Source: Ambrosia x helenae
Taxonomy: Eukaryota; Streptophyta; Magnoliopsida; Asterales; Asteraceae
Direction: 5' to 3'
Assembly (NCBI GenBank): GCA_030844895.1
Contig: CM061226.1
Location: forward strand, 49,660,898 to 49,724,897
Length of the DNA stretch: 64,000 bases
The position numbers were made by a program, and so were the translations under genes. Positions 1 through 12,664 of this stretch are shown here, in pieces. Within the stretch, counting starts at the first letter, position 1. The number at the start of each line of letters is the position of its first letter. Below the pieces are notes generated by a model. It saw nothing but the letters and a program-made list of their open reading frames with translations, ran no database searches and was not told the origin of the DNA.

Positions 1-1230
1 GTGATCTCTCTCTTTTCATGTGTTTTTTTTTTGTTTCTCATTTGATCAGCTCATTTTTTATCGTTCTTGGATCACCAATAATTTCGTACGAAAAGTTACA
101 TAATCAAACTGATTAGAATCATTTGAAAATGATCAGTTTCACTGTTCGATTACAAGGATGAAGTGATGAACATATAGTCAGAGGTCCTATTGAACTGGTA
201 AAAACAGAACAAATTGGGTGATTGAAACTGAGGTCTGAGAATGTGCACAAATTACCCATAGAATATCCATTGCTTTGTTTGATAGTGTCATGTATCTTCT
301 TCCTGATATCCTTCAGATCACAAGTCTGACTTGTAGCAAATTTGAGAAAAATCGTTGCAGGTAGTGCTATAAATGAACGGGAATTGTTCATGTTTTTTTT
401 TTTTCCGAACTGAACACGAACATATAAGCTAAAAAGTTTTTTTTTGTGTTTTTGTAAGGAGGCAGACTTGTTTGTGTTCTTACTTTTATATTTTAAAGTT
501 TAAACGAACACAAACAAATTGATTCATCATTAGTAATTCTTTAATTCATACTTTGTCTTATTAAAGTATGCTTATTTATCAAAACTCTGGATCACATTTA
601 TTTTAATAAACAAGTGTTTATATGATGTAGCTGTGCTCCTTTTCTCTGTTTCGGGTGGGGACTTATTTTACACCTTTGACTACCGGGTAGTGAGACGTGC
701 TCATGTTTGTTTGTTTAGTACTTTAGTTAAATGAATTAAAAATGTTGTTCATGTTCGTGTATTTATGTATTTATTTTATATTTTTGAACAGCTGTTCATT
801 TATTATATAAACTATCATAAATGAACTTTCTGTTGAATGGTTCATGGCTTCATGAACGGTTCATCTGACTTTTGGTTGGTTTACAGCTCATCTGAGAAAC
901 CAAAACTTAAAGGGAAAACTGAAACTAAATTGAATATAAAGTAGTGATTAGCATGTAAAGATTTGATCAGATTCTTTCTTACACGTTACTGTAAAAAAGT
1001 TTATTGTGAGAAATGGGATTAGAACAATAAATTACTACAATTGTCTCTTTAACAATAAATTAAGTATTGGATGTCTGGTTTAATCTTTTTTAACATTAAA
1101 TCCCATGCTCGTATGGCTCTATAAAGCACTTATATAAACAACTTGCCCCTATTTCTATTTAAATTAGAGTATTTCACAATTTGATTTGCATTTGGTTCAC
1201 AAATCTAAGACGAACTCAATTGTATTGCAG
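1..1230 (+). other. Intron (3' part) upstream of LeuRS exon
   Basis: AT-rich, with no supported coding sequence. It ends in TTGCAG at 1225-1230, a good splice acceptor just before the LeuRS exon. Positions 370-880 repeat GTTCATG/GAACGGTTCAT-type words in both orientations, which looks like an old degenerate MITE, but I could not fix its ends. The first part of LeuRS, including the HIGH motif, must lie to the left of the window. Confidence 0.6.
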
Positions 1231-2741
1231 GATTTGAAAGCAAAAGCTCCTTTTAGGGCAAAATTCGGTGTAAAAGACGAGTGGGTATTGCCCTTTGATG
1301 TCATCCCAATCATCAGCCATCCTGAATTTGGTGACAAATCTGCTGAAAAAATATGCACCGACATGAAGATCAAGAGCCAAAACGAGAGAGAAAAGCTTGA
1401 TGCTGCTAAGAAGGTAATCTACAAGGGTGGTTTTTATGAGGGAACCATGATTGCCGGTGAGTATGCTGGGATGCGTGTTCAGGATGCTAAAAATTTAATC
1501 AGAGCCAGGCTTTTAGAACTTAATCAGGCCGTTGTATACAGTGAACCCGAGAAGAAAGTCATGTCAAGATCGGGTGATGAGTGTGTTGTTGCGCTAACCG
1601 ACCAGTGGTATCTGACCTATGGTGAATCCAGCTGGCGAGAAGCTGCAGAAGAGTGCTTAGCCAAAATGAATTTGTACTCTGATGAGACCCGGCATGGGTT
1701 TGAGCATACACTGAGCTGGCTGAACCAATGGGCTTGTTCTAGAAGTTTTGGTCTCGGGACCCGTATCCCTTGGGATGAGGAGTTTCTAGTTGAATCTTTA
1801 TCTGATTCCACCATCTACATGGCCTATTACACGGTCTGTCATCTGTTACAGAAGGGGGAGTTATTTGGTGCAGACACGTCTGCTGTAAAACCCGAGCAGC
1901 TTACTGATGAAGTTTGGGATTACTTATTTCTTTCTGGCCCGGAACCTAAATCTTCAGATATTTCATTGGCCCTTCTTAAAAAGATGAGGCAGGAGTTTGA
2001 ATACTGGTATCCTGTTGACCTTCGCGTCTCCGGTAAGGATCTCATACAGAACCACCTCACATTTAGTATTTATAACCACACAGCAATCTTTCCCAAAAGA
2101 CACTGGCCTCGTGGGTTTAGATGTAATGGTCACATTATGTTGAATTCGGAGAAAATGTCCAAGTCAACAGGAAATTTTAGGACTTTGAAACAAGCCATTG
2201 AGGAATTTTCAGCCGATGCCACTAGATTCTCTCTTGCTGATGCTGGCGATGGGATGGACGACGCCAATTTTGTATTTGAAACGGCTAATGCTGCAATTTT
2301 GCGACTCACCAAGGAGAGGGTGTGGATGGAGGAAGTTCTTGCTGCTGAGTCATCTTTAAGAGGGGGCCCGCCTTCAACTTATGCTGATCGTGTATTTGCC
2401 AATGAGATGAATTTTGCCATAAAAATGACTGAGAGGAACTACGGTGATTACTTGTTTCGTGAAGCTCTTAAAACCGGGTTCTATGACCTGCAAATTGCCA
2501 GGGATGAATATAGGCTTTCTTGTGGCTCAAGTGGTATGAATCGTGATCTTTTGTGGCGGTTCATGGATATTCAAACACGGCTTATTGCTCCTATTTGTCC
2601 CCATTATTCTGAATATGTGTGGAGGATACTTTTAAAGAAAGAAGGATTTGTCATCAAAGCTGGATGGCCCGAAGCCGAAAACCCTGATCTCACCCTTCAA
2701 AAGGCTAACAGATACTTGCAGGACTCTATTACCAATTTCAG
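1231..2741 (+). CDS. LeuRS: Cytosolic leucyl-tRNA synthetase, internal exon
   Basis: Charges tRNA-Leu with leucine in the cytosol (class Ia synthetase). The exon encodes about 503 residues that follow plant/eukaryotic cytosolic LeuRS: the end of the CP1 editing insert, the MSRSGDECVVALTDQWY block, the WACSRSFGLGT segment, the catalytic-core C-terminal part with KMSKS at 2152-2166 (LNSEKMSKSTGNFRT), and the helical anticodon-binding domain through ICPHYSEYVW. The start is a splice acceptor (TTGCAG), so the ATG at 1186 is intronic. The end is set by a GT donor at 2742. Joining to 4828 restores the phase across an Arg codon. Reading on past 2741 gives an artificial stop at 2806. The HIGH motif and about 330 N-terminal residues are outside the window. 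No frameshift or stop is seen, so the gene looks functional. Confidence 0.93.
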
Positions 2742-3021
2742 GTTCACCACAACTTGCTTAAAATATGATATATATGTATATTTTTTCAGGGTAGGGATCA
2801 TTGCATAACACTAAATATTGCGAAAACATGCATAAAAATTTGAATCATTTATTTTTTCTAACTTGAAATTTTTTAAATAAAAGAAAATGATAGAAATGCA
2901 ATGTTTATTTGTCTCTTCTGAGTTCTGAAATTACATGAAAGGATATGAACAAATTTTGTTTATGTGTATAACCTACACGTATAGGTGAACGGTTAATTTT
3001 TTTTAAAACATATGATAGAAT

Positions 3022-3776
3022 CTTGGTTTAAAAATGCGTGATGCGCTCCAATGCGTTTTGGTCCAAAAACCCGATGCGCGATGCGCAATGCGTGATGCGC
3101 GCGCATCATGTATTTAATGCGGTTGTTATTAAAAATACTAAAAAAATAATTATACATAATAATTCTTGTATTTTTATTACTCAAACACAAAAAAACATAC
3201 TTATAAACCATATTTAAAAAATAAAACATATTAAAAGAATACAGAAAAAACTTAATGCTTAACCAATTAAGCTCTATAAGTCTATAATAATCAAAGAAAA
3301 CAAATAAAGAAACCTAAAAATGAAAAATAAAAGAAATAAAAACCAGTTAAAAGGTATAATTAAGTAAAAAACTATGAAAAAAAGTTTTGTATCTGCAAAG
3401 TTCTCTCCCTACGACACATAGAACAATAAGAACAATAAGAAAAATAATAATTAGAAAAAGTGTACCTTTACTCCAAACATAACTCAAAAAACTCCAAGTT
3501 TCAAGACAACTTTTTAAAAAGCTTCATGTTTCAAGGCAACTTTTTAGTTGATATATCTTTTTTATGCTTTACAGCTGCATGAAAATAAAAAAATCCCTTC
3601 ATTTTTCGTGTTGCACGCATCAGAACGCATATTGCGCATCACCGCATCATGCACGCATCACTGCATCACCAGCGCATTACGTAATCTGCTCGCATCGCTC
3701 CACTTGATGCGCAATATTCATCGCAACGGTCGCATCACGCATTATGCGCGCATCATGCGCGCATTTTAAAACCAAG
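3022..3776. mobile_element. Non-autonomous hAT-like element with GATGCG-repeat ends
   Basis: 755 bp in the LeuRS intron. It is flanked by the 8-bp direct repeat GATAGAAT (3014-3021 and 3777-3784), the TSD size of hAT elements. The ends are inverted (CTTGGTTTWAAAATGCG), and the first and last ~100-170 bp consist of irregular GATGCGC / GCGCATC repeats in opposite orientation. The interior is AT-rich without an ORF. Confidence 0.85.
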
Positions 3777-3829
3777 GATAGAATTAGTTTGATAGTTTTT
3801 TTTGTTTGCATAGACAATACACATTTGTA

Positions 3830-4520
3830 TAGGGGTGAGCAATAAACGGTTCCGAAGCGCGAAAACCGTGAAACCGACCCGGAACCGCTAGAACCGAACC
3901 GAATTAATGTTATAGGTTCCGGTTCCGGTTCTCATATTTTGGCATAATCGGTTCCCGGTTCGGTTCTGGTTAGAACCGATGGGTCCGGTTAAGAACCGTT
4001 AGAACCGTTTAGAATTAAATTAAATATTTAAATATTTTATTATTAGTTTGAAATAGAATGTATTGTTTCCTTCTTTATAGTTCTTAACACTTTTAAATTG
4101 TTTAACTTGGTAGGAATGTAGAGTATTGCCTTATGTGATGGTCAGCAGTCAGCACAGCTTGTTCTGACCCGTTTAATCTGTATAAAAAGATTGATCTGAT
4201 CTAAACAAAACATATTTTGATACGGAAACTGTTATACTTTTAGTAACCATGGTTAACACAAACTGTTGATAATTTTTTTAAGAAAAATTATTGGGTTTTT
4301 TTTATTTTTTTATTTAATTGTTAATGTAAATTTTAGGATTTTATTGACAACCGGTTCCGGCCTAGAACCGTTTCATGAGAACCGTTTCACCCGGTTCTGG
4401 AACCGAACCGTTTAGTAATTATCGGTTCCGGTTCCGGTTCTCATATTTTGGAATAAACGGTTCGCGGTTCGGTCCGGTTCGGTTCGGTTCGGTCCGGTTC
4501 TGAACCGTTGCACAGCCCTA
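3830..4520. mobile_element. Non-autonomous hAT element with CCGGAACC-rich ends
   Basis: 691 bp in the LeuRS intron, starting 46 bp after the previous TSD. It is bounded by the 8-bp TSD CATTTGTA (3822-3829 and 4521-4528). The termini TAGGGGTGAGCAA and its imperfect reverse complement (TTGCACAGCCCTA) are typical of plant hAT elements. Subterminal regions are dense in GGTTCCGGTTC / GAACCG repeats. There is no ORF. Confidence 0.9.
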
Positions 4521-4827
4521 CATTTGTATTAAGAAGAACAAAATTCAAAAAATATGAACCATTGATCAAAAGTTTAAACGATGTAGGTTAGTCCTTTTGT
4601 TCTCTAAAAAAATTGGTGTTTTGTGATGAGCCTCACCATATTTTGTAACGCCTGTGTTTATTTGCATATACTAATGTTAATATCTAGCAGCCTAACAGAG
4701 CTAAGGGGTCAAGTAACCTTCTAGAACTTGAACTGCCTGGTTCATTTCAATAGATCAAAATGTATCTCTAGATTAAATTTATATATTAGAACAAGTTTAT
4801 TTATTTGAAGTTGATTGTTATTTTCAG

Positions 4828-5353
4828 GAAGCTTCTTTTGAAGCAGACTTCTGGTGGTTCTAAGAAAGGTAACAATAATAAAGCTAGTATTCAGAGCAAA
4901 CCAACCATTGGGCTTATATTTGTCAATGAACAATATGATGGTTGGAAAAGAGAGTGTTTGAACATTCTACAAGACAAATTCGACAATGAAAACCGGAAGT
5001 TTGCACCAGACCAGGAGATTCTGCAAGCACTGCAGCAGAGTGCAGTGGGCCAAGAAGGAAACTTTAAGCAGGTACAGAAGCTATGCATGCCGTTCTTGAG
5101 GTTCAAAAAGGATGAGGTGATGACACTTGGTGTTCAAGCGTTGGAGCTCAGGCTGCCGTTTGGTGAAATTCAGGTTTTGCAAGAGAATTTAGAGTTGATA
5201 AAGAGACATATAGGCCTTGAACATGTTGAAATTTTGTCGGCCACCGATTTAGATGCTGTTGTTAAGGCTGGCCGCCATGCTTCTTTGCTGAAACAAACTC
5301 CACCGTCACCAGGATCACCTACATCTATTTTCCTGACCAACGATGGTATGTAA
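4828..5353 (+). CDS. LeuRS: Cytosolic leucyl-tRNA synthetase, C-terminal exon
   Basis: This exon follows a 2,086-nt intron (2742-4827, GT...TTTTCAG). It encodes the C-terminal extension typical of eukaryotic LeuRS, which contacts the tRNA long arm: RKLLLKQ, a Lys/Gly-rich linker, FVNEQYDGWKRECL, CMPFLRFKKDEV, ALELRLPFGEIQVLQENLEL and SLLKQTPPSPGSPTSIF. As read, the protein ends NDGM-stop at 5351-5353. That stop lies inside a perfect donor context (GATG|GTATGT at 5346), so splicing to an acceptor at 6110-6111 would replace the last residues by D-L-A-stop (6120-6122). Both ends fit the poorly conserved C-terminus; transcript data would decide. Confidence 0.9.
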
Positions 5354-6067
5354 CACGTGTTCGTTTTTTTTTTTCTAGAGGTTGCAAGATGGGCAGGCGA
5401 GTTAGGTAATTGTTTAAAACGACCGGTTGGGTTGGGTTGAGTGCAAAAACTTCTTGTTTGTTTTTTGTAAATTATTAATTCTTTATTTATGATACAAAAA
5501 CAATATCTGTTAAGATAATCTAAGTCTTTGAATCAAAACAGATACAAGAGGCGTATGCTTTAAAATAGACTTTAGACGACGTTCAACCTTTCAGCTATTT
5601 TTTATATGACCTGTTTTAAAACACGTCAAATTGACTATTCACAAGTTGTGTGAAATTGGCACGTCTACCTTTCCCTAAATGTATTATGTCATCCTTGGTT
5701 TGGATACCGGAATAAACAAAGGGTTGACCAACTTCTATGTTCTTGTTTCATCATGTAGCAGCAAAAATGCTTCGGTTGCATACTTGAAATCCCATATCTG
5801 TATTAGTTACACTATCTTTCTTTAGCTGATCTAAAGTTCACTAATCCGAATGTCCTATAACTGATATCGGATGAAACTGAGAATCTTAGTATGACTATGG
5901 GATTATTTATTTTGTTGTTGCTTGCAATTGAAAACATGTGGAAGTTTGTGATCATTGAATTTGGATTTGTTGGAAGAGCTTTTTGATTATAGCTTATTAT
6001 ATGGTAAAAGTTTTAGTTCTTATTTTATTTTCTTAATATATTTACTGCCATTAACTTTTCATTTTAT

Positions 6068-6112
<45 letters not shown>

Positions 6113-7166
6113 TTTAGCTTGAAGATCTGTGATTAATAGAATGGATAAGAATTGGAAGCTGCTTGGTCAAATGGTTAAAAAATGGAGGCAGCAAAGGTAC
6201 AGAGGCAATTAGATGAAGAATCCATCTTTCTGCATCATTGTTATTTGTGTTTTTACAAGCCTTTTGTACTAAAGATGGAGGTGAGCTTGGGGCATGTTGC
6301 TTCTTCATGTCATGTTTTGTAGAACTTGAATCTTTTTTTGCTAAATGTCTACTTTTCAGCTCAAGTTATAACCAATCAGTCATATATTAAATATACTTTT
6401 TTAAAGTTGTGGCATTTGTATTTTTCTTTTAGAATTTATATTAGAAAATGAGAGTTTGGAGTGGGGGAAAGAATATATAATGGTTATATTGTTTTTTTTT
6501 AATAGAAGAGGCAAAATACCAAGTTTTATGTATCCTCCTATATGAGTGTGCATTTGAGGTTTACTTTTTTGTTGAGTAAATAATGTATTATGCTATTATG
6601 CAAGATTTTGGATCATATGACAAATTAGCAAGTAAAAGTAAGAAAACTGCGATGGTAGATGCTCGTATTATAGAAATTTTGATCAAATGCAGTGTCGACG
6701 AATCCATCTAGCTTTGCTCATGAGCAAATTTGATGATATATACTTTGTGTTAAAGTTTACACTGAAACGTATGACGTCGCAACAATATATTGAGGGTTTT
6801 ATAAAAAGTCATATTTTAAAAGTTACAATAGAATAAAAAACAAAGAATACAAGTTATGAGTGGACTAAGTGTTGGGATTGAAATGATGAAAATCATGCTT
6901 AAATTGACATGATAATAAAGAAACTAAATTGCATAAATGTGATACTTGACGAGGGTTCTTTTAATGGATATTTTTGGTCTAGACGTCTAGGGTAAATTTG
7001 AGGCTAGTGAAACTGTTGCGAAACTAAGTTGCATAAATGTGAATAATGATGGTCCATTAGTTTGCGGCTTGTGAAACTGTTGTCAGGAGGTCGAATGCGA
7101 TTGCCAGATGGGATGACTTCAAGTTCCCGCCTTCAAAAAAATCCATGCGATATTGTCCCTTAGTTG
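5354..7166. other. 3' flank of LeuRS; poly-T tract; no other gene
   Basis: Low-complexity AT-rich sequence. A pure T run at about 6071-6109 is followed by AG at 6110-6111, a possible splice acceptor for an alternative last LeuRS exon. Positions 5385-5690 hold GGGTTGGGTTG and TTTTAAAAC words in opposite orientation, which could be a decayed MITE, but no TSD was found. Nothing else coding is supported. Confidence 0.5.
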
Positions 7167-7310
7167 AATTAGCTACGTTGTTTTTTTTTTTTTTTGAACG
7201 GCCAAACAAACTTTATAAAAACCGGGCTAGCAAGAAACTAGCGAAAACAATCCGGAGAACAAACCAAACAATAAAAGAAAAAACATACAGCCGCACCAAA
7301 AACAAATAGA

Positions 7311-10300
7311 CTATCCCATCCTAATCGCTTGAAAACCGCCCCAGTCTTCCCACGTCATGGCCGTCATTTTTGCCCGATTGGTAATCCATAAAAAGCTCAT
7401 AATCTTGATCTCATCCAGAATTTGCCGAATAGAAACCTGTTTTTGATTGAAAACTAGTTCATTTCTTGTCCGCCAAATACTCCAAAACGTCGTCAAAATG
7501 ACCGCATAGAAAGCCTTTCTAACTCGATCTCCTTGTTTAGCCGTCAAGTGGTACGACAGAATGTCCTTTACGTGAAAAACAAACACGTTCGGAACATTGC
7601 ACCATGCAAAAACAAGTTGCCAAACTTCCGAAAAAACCGGGCAACCTGTAAACAAATGTTCCACCGATTCAACACTGATCTCGCACGCTTTACATACCTG
7701 TGTCTCCACCTGTACATTCCTCCGAGTCAGAGCATCCATTGTGGGAAGACAATTAAGAGCAGCTCGCCACGCAACCACTCCAACTTTCTGCGGAACCCAA
7801 TTGCACCACTGAAAAGACGAAACTGGAAGTACATTGCGTGACTCAAATAACCACTTCTTCACTCCTTTAGTCGAGAAGTCAGCGTCCCCTAACAGCCATG
7901 TCCACGTATCTAGATTAACGTCCAAAACAGAACCGGCTAGCAGCAACATCAGCTCACCGAACTGCTGCTGTTCCGCTGCAGAAAATTCACCTCGCTTCCA
8001 GTCCCAATAAAAAGATCTCTGCTGCAACGACTGCCCTGAATCCGATCCGACACATAGCAAAATCTCTTTTTTTTCCAACGCGAATAACAAAGGGAATTTT
8101 AAACACAAGGCCATATCCCCTATCCAGAAATCGTACCAGAAAAGGAGTGAGTGGCCATTCCCAACGCAGCCTTTTATCACCTGAACCGGACCATTATTAT
8201 GCCTCCCCAATAAACCCGAAATATTCGCTATTTGTTTCCATGTACCACCAAGCGATACTTTTACCGGGATGTAGTTCCAACCTCTAGCATTACCATGGAT
8301 TGACCAAACAACCTTTCGCCAAAGAGAAGCTTGGTCTATTTTAAATCGCCACCACCATTTTGTCAAAAGACTAACATTTGCATCCCTAAGCCAGCCCAAA
8401 CCTACCCCGCCATACTTAACCGGAGCAACTACTTTGTCCCAGGCTAGCCAACTCATCTTATCCTCCAAATCGACTCCTCCCCAAAAAAACCTTCTCCACA
8501 ATCGTTCAAGCGAGTCAACAACTTGAATGGGAGCTCGGAACAAGGAAAAGAAATACAACGGTAATGAGCTCAAAACCGATTTCAACAAGGTAATCCGGCC
8601 TCCATAGGACAATGTCTTAGACTTCCAATTAGACAACCGCTTCTTAAATTTCTCAACAATTGGATCCCAACTTCTAACAAGGTTCATGTTTGAAGCTATG
8701 GGAACACCAAGATGATTGAAAGGGAAATCACCACGTGAACATTTAAGGGTCGAGGCCATATCCCTTATTTCATCATCGGACACAACAACCCCAAACACAC
8801 AACTCTTCTTAGAACTAATCTTTAGACCGAAAATCAAATAAAAGCCCCTCAAAAGTCTCCTTAGATTTAAAGCGTTTATCAAGGACCATTCGCCACAAAA
8901 TACAACGTCATCGGCATACATAAAATGAGTGATCGTTGGTCCCGAACCCCCCACTTTGATACCATGAAAAACCCCCAACATGGCAGCCCGTCTCATTATC
9001 CGCGTAAGGCCCTCCATAGCAAGAATAAACAAGTAAGGAGAGAGAGGATCACCTTGGCGTAAGCCCTTCTACAATAGAATTCACCGGTAGGCGAGCCATT
9101 CACCAAAACCGATGCCCGAGAACACTGTACAATAGACATTATCTAACCCCGCCATTTGTTGGAAAAATTCATTTGTGCTAATATATCCTCCAAAAAATCC
9201 CATCGTACTGAATCATACGCTTTCTCAATGTCAACATTGAGAAATAAACCAGTCAACCTCGACTTCTTTAACCAAGCAACTGTTTCATTAAGAATCAAAG
9301 GCCCATCAAGAATATTCCTGTCACAGAGAAAAGCCGTTTGTTCCTCAGAAACTAAACGAGTCATAAAAGGTTTTAGCCGAAATAGTAAAACTTTAGAAAG
9401 CACCTTATTAATAATCCCCACCAGGCTAATAGGGCGGTAATCAGAAAGGGTCACCTGCTCACGGCCCTTAGGAATTAAGGCAATGAACGGCAAAAAGCAC
9501 CCGTCTCTAATAGAACCATTAGCATAAAATTCCTCGAACATATTCAAAAAATCCTGCTTTAGAACAGGCCAAAATCTCCTCAAAAAGGTGAAGTTAAACC
9601 CATCGGGTCCGGGCGCCTTCCCCCATCGCAATCCCAAACCGCGCACGTAATTTCATCAATCGTGAAAGGCGCATCTAAAACGTCCAGATCTGCAGGAGCC
9701 AAAGAAGGTATATCCGGACATAAAAAATCCGGCCGTGGACCCCCTTTACAGCTATATTTATCCACAAAAAAATTAGCAATGAACTCTTTAATTTGCACCG
9801 GATCACTAACCCACACATCGCCATTTTTAATCCCATGCAGTCTATTAGAAGCCGTATTCATCCTTATTAAATTATGAAAGTATTTAGAATTTTTATCCCC
9901 GTCTAACGCCCATTTGACACGTGACTTCTGATGAGCATCCTGCACATTTAATCGTTCCTCCTCAAATAAAGTCTTCCTCGCATTAACTCTCCTTTCCAGA
10001 TCATCATCTGATACAACACCAGCTTCCGCTCTCAATTCAATTTCTTCAACAAGTTTTTTACACTCCAAGCGCTTGTCATTTCTGCGCTTCCTCTCTGCAT
10101 TAACCCACAACTGGATGCGGCCCTTCAACCATTTTAGCTTAGCAGCAATGGCCAAATCTGGGGGACCATCAAACTGGAAAGAATCAGCAGCATAAGTAAC
10201 GTATTCCACAAAACCCGACCATTCCAACCAAGAATTATAAAACCGAAACGGCACGTGACCAAAATCGGAACTCTTCAGAGAGAGAGAGCTAGTGGGCAAT

Positions 10301-10970
10301 GATCTGAAAGGAACCGGGACAAAGCTGAAAGGCTAGCACCCGGCCAAGAATCCATAAAGTCTTTACACACTAGGAACCGATCCAATTTAATCATCTTATC
10401 CCCTTTACCTGACATGTATGTATACTTGTGACCTCCCATATTGTATTCAAAGAGATCAACTTCTGCAATAAAAGAATTAAAGACCCCCGCATTCGGTGCT
10501 GAAAATTCCGAATTAACCCTCTCATCACTACTCCTAACCTCATTAAAGTCCCCCAAAAAAATCCATAATCCTCTCAATGACCTTCTATAGAACAAAAGAT
10601 CATCCCAAAACCTCCTTCTACCTGCAGGATCGTTCGGAGCGTGTACATTTGCTATATTAATCAGGGAGTTAGACTGTACCATGTAACCCGAAACTACCAA
10701 AACATGCCTCGATTTAATAACACCTGTTTGTCGAAAACACACAGGATCCCAACAACATACTAACCCGCCCGCAGTACCTTCAGAATCTACACAATCGAAA
10801 AGGAAAGCCGAATGACCCCAAAATCTTGACAACAAACGAACAGAATGTTGCGTAGCTTTAGTCTCTTGAAATGCCAAAAAGTCAATACCATAAGACAACT
10901 TAAGACCTTTAACCCAAGTCGCCTTACCATCACTCCTTGTCCCACGGATATTCAATGACATGAAATTCAT
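7311..10970 (-). pseudogene. LINE ORF2: endonuclease-reverse transcriptase, frameshifted
   Basis: The N-terminus at 10970 (MNFMSLNIRG) is an APE-type endonuclease: FQETKA, FLGDFNEVRSS and SDHCPL motifs, which nicks target DNA. After a shift near 10280 comes a linker, then the RT domain (GKAPGPDGFNFTFL, FIALIPKG, DYRPISLVG, FLNVDIEKAYDSV) after another shift near 9620. GLRQGDPLSPYLF lies in yet another frame near 9060, and the catalytic YADD is at 8918-8907. The last segment to 7311 holds the zf-RVT tail (CKAC...HLFTGC) and WSIWRTRNELVF. At least four frame breaks make it a relic. Confidence 0.93.
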
Positions 10971-12628
10971 TGACTACCCACTAACTCACTTTCCGCAATA
11001 ACCTCATCAGCAACACAACCGAAAGAATTATTTAAATTGATACCAACGAGAGAGCAAACCTTTACAGTTGCAGAAACTTCCGAATTAATTCCATTGGCTT
11101 CCTCGAATACTTCAGCCATAAATTCCGCCTGTGCACCACATGGAATAGTGCTATCCAAATTATCCCTAATACCCTCTTGCGAGACAAGCACATCCACCTC
11201 CCCTTCTGGCACCCCATCAGACACCCGATTGTTTAAATCGAAGTTCAAACTAACTGGAACAGTGGCCGCCGATGAATCCCCGTTCACATCTTCAGGGGAA
11301 TTGTGAAAAAGTCTTCTTGGTCTTTTCCTGCTCGTAAATTTTGAAGAACAACCTAAGTTTTCTGCTGTTTCACCAATAATATCCGGCCCAGGCCTATTAG
11401 GGGTAATAAACTCATTAAAGCCCACTTCCTCAGGCCCAGACGCTTGAGTTAGAACCCGGCCCACCAAGTGAGAATTTTGAATTTCATGATCCGTTGCATT
11501 CAAAAAAGGAAGGTCATCAATACCATGCACGTTTCCGGGATACTCGCACTGATCTTTTGGCGAAATTATAGGAGTATTCGAAACCGTCACAGACTTCGCC
11601 GGAGACTCAAGAACGGGTTCCGGATTTCGCCTTCCTCCATCTCATCAATGTCTTCTTCTAAACCGACTGATTCAAATTCCGGAATCCAACCTGAACTTTC
11701 TTCAACAACCCAAACTCGGTAACCTTTATTCCGCCAATACACCGTCACTTCTTCGTCAATACGTGAGGCTTGCTTTGTAAGAACGTGCGAATAACCAACA
11801 ACATTATCAATACCCACCCATGAAAACTCTGACAGCCACACGACTTCCCAAATAAACGTCCGGTGTTATCATACGTTGCACTCTCTCTAGCCAGAACTGG
11901 TAATCCAACCATCTTTAAAACAGCAATCCGCTCGAACGGAATGTCTTGACCCGTCCAAGGAACCACCTCCGACAATGACTCCTTCCAAAACTCCTCCTTG
12001 TCTGCCATAAACGCCTTCATTTCTAAGGCATTACGGAATGAAATGAGAATAGACAAACCACCCAGATAAGAAACCGCTACCTCTTTGAACCCGGCCTTGA
12101 ACAACATCTTCTTGACTGTATGAAGTCGATCAATAGAATCGGACGTCCCCACCACAACCCGTCCAATGCAATGCAACGGTACATAGCACCATCACCCGAG
12201 ACTTGTAACATCTTCTTCGATCCGAATAAGCCTCCATAAACTTTGGACATCTCTGGAAAGTCATCCATAACAAAATTTTCACCATAAGGAATTCTTCGAT
12301 GTGACCGATCGAACATAGCCAAAGACACCGAAAGTCTAGATTCCATAACAACGATTTCATTAAGAGATTGAAGAACCGAGTAGGGATCTTTAAGTTTCAC
12401 ACATCTAACAAAACCAAAAACACGACCCTTAATCGATCTTCTCTTCGGAACCCACGCATCAGTTACATTGACAAACTCTTTAAACGCCTCCCTCAGTTTT
12501 AAACCTGTGATTCTATCCGAAAAATTAGTGACATAGAAAGTGGTTCTTGTAGCCGGATCATCAGAGTCTTGATACCCGTTTGTTTGTTGCCTTCGATTTT
12601 CCGATCGCCGCCTGTTAGGGTTACTCAT
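10967..12628 (-). pseudogene. LINE ORF1 (RRM nucleic-acid-binding protein), frameshifted
   Basis: The frame opens at 12628 with a basic N-terminus (MSNPNRRRSENRR), followed by an RNA recognition motif: TTFYVTNFSDRITGLKLREAF (RNP2 side) and KGRVFGFVRCVK (RNP1), residues about 28-85. Plant L1 ORF1 proteins often carry such an RRM and are thought to bind the LINE RNA. The remainder is spread over three frames (about 12176-11745, 11841-11587, 11590-10967), giving breaks near 12150, 11840 and 11590. The C-terminal part is acidic and low in complexity. The stop TGA overlaps the ATG of ORF2 (ATGA at 10967-10970). Confidence 0.85.
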
Positions 12629-12664
12629 TCGCCTGGAGTTTTTTTTTAATTAGCTTCGTTGTTT

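Larger units (their letters stand above)
7184..12647 (-). mobile_element. L1-type LINE retrotransposon, defective
   Basis: About 5.46 kb in antisense orientation. The 3' poly(A) appears as T's at 7181-7195 and the 5' end is near 12647. A 17-bp target duplication, AATTAGCTWCGTTGTTT, lies at 7167-7183 and 12648-12664 with one mismatch. It has two ORFs: an RRM-bearing ORF1, and an ORF2 with endonuclease, reverse transcriptase and a zinc-knuckle-like tail. Both are broken by frameshifts, so it cannot move by itself. Length and ORF order match plant L1-clade elements. Confidence 0.93.

Noticed and set aside
1186..1230. ATG at 1186 as the start of LeuRS
   Set aside because: These 15 codons lack homology, and a TTGCAG acceptor at 1225-1230 marks the true exon edge.
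5385..5700. Another hAT MITE downstream of LeuRS
   Set aside because: GGGTTGGGTTG and TTTTAAAAC words hint at it, but no convincing TIR pair or TSD was found.
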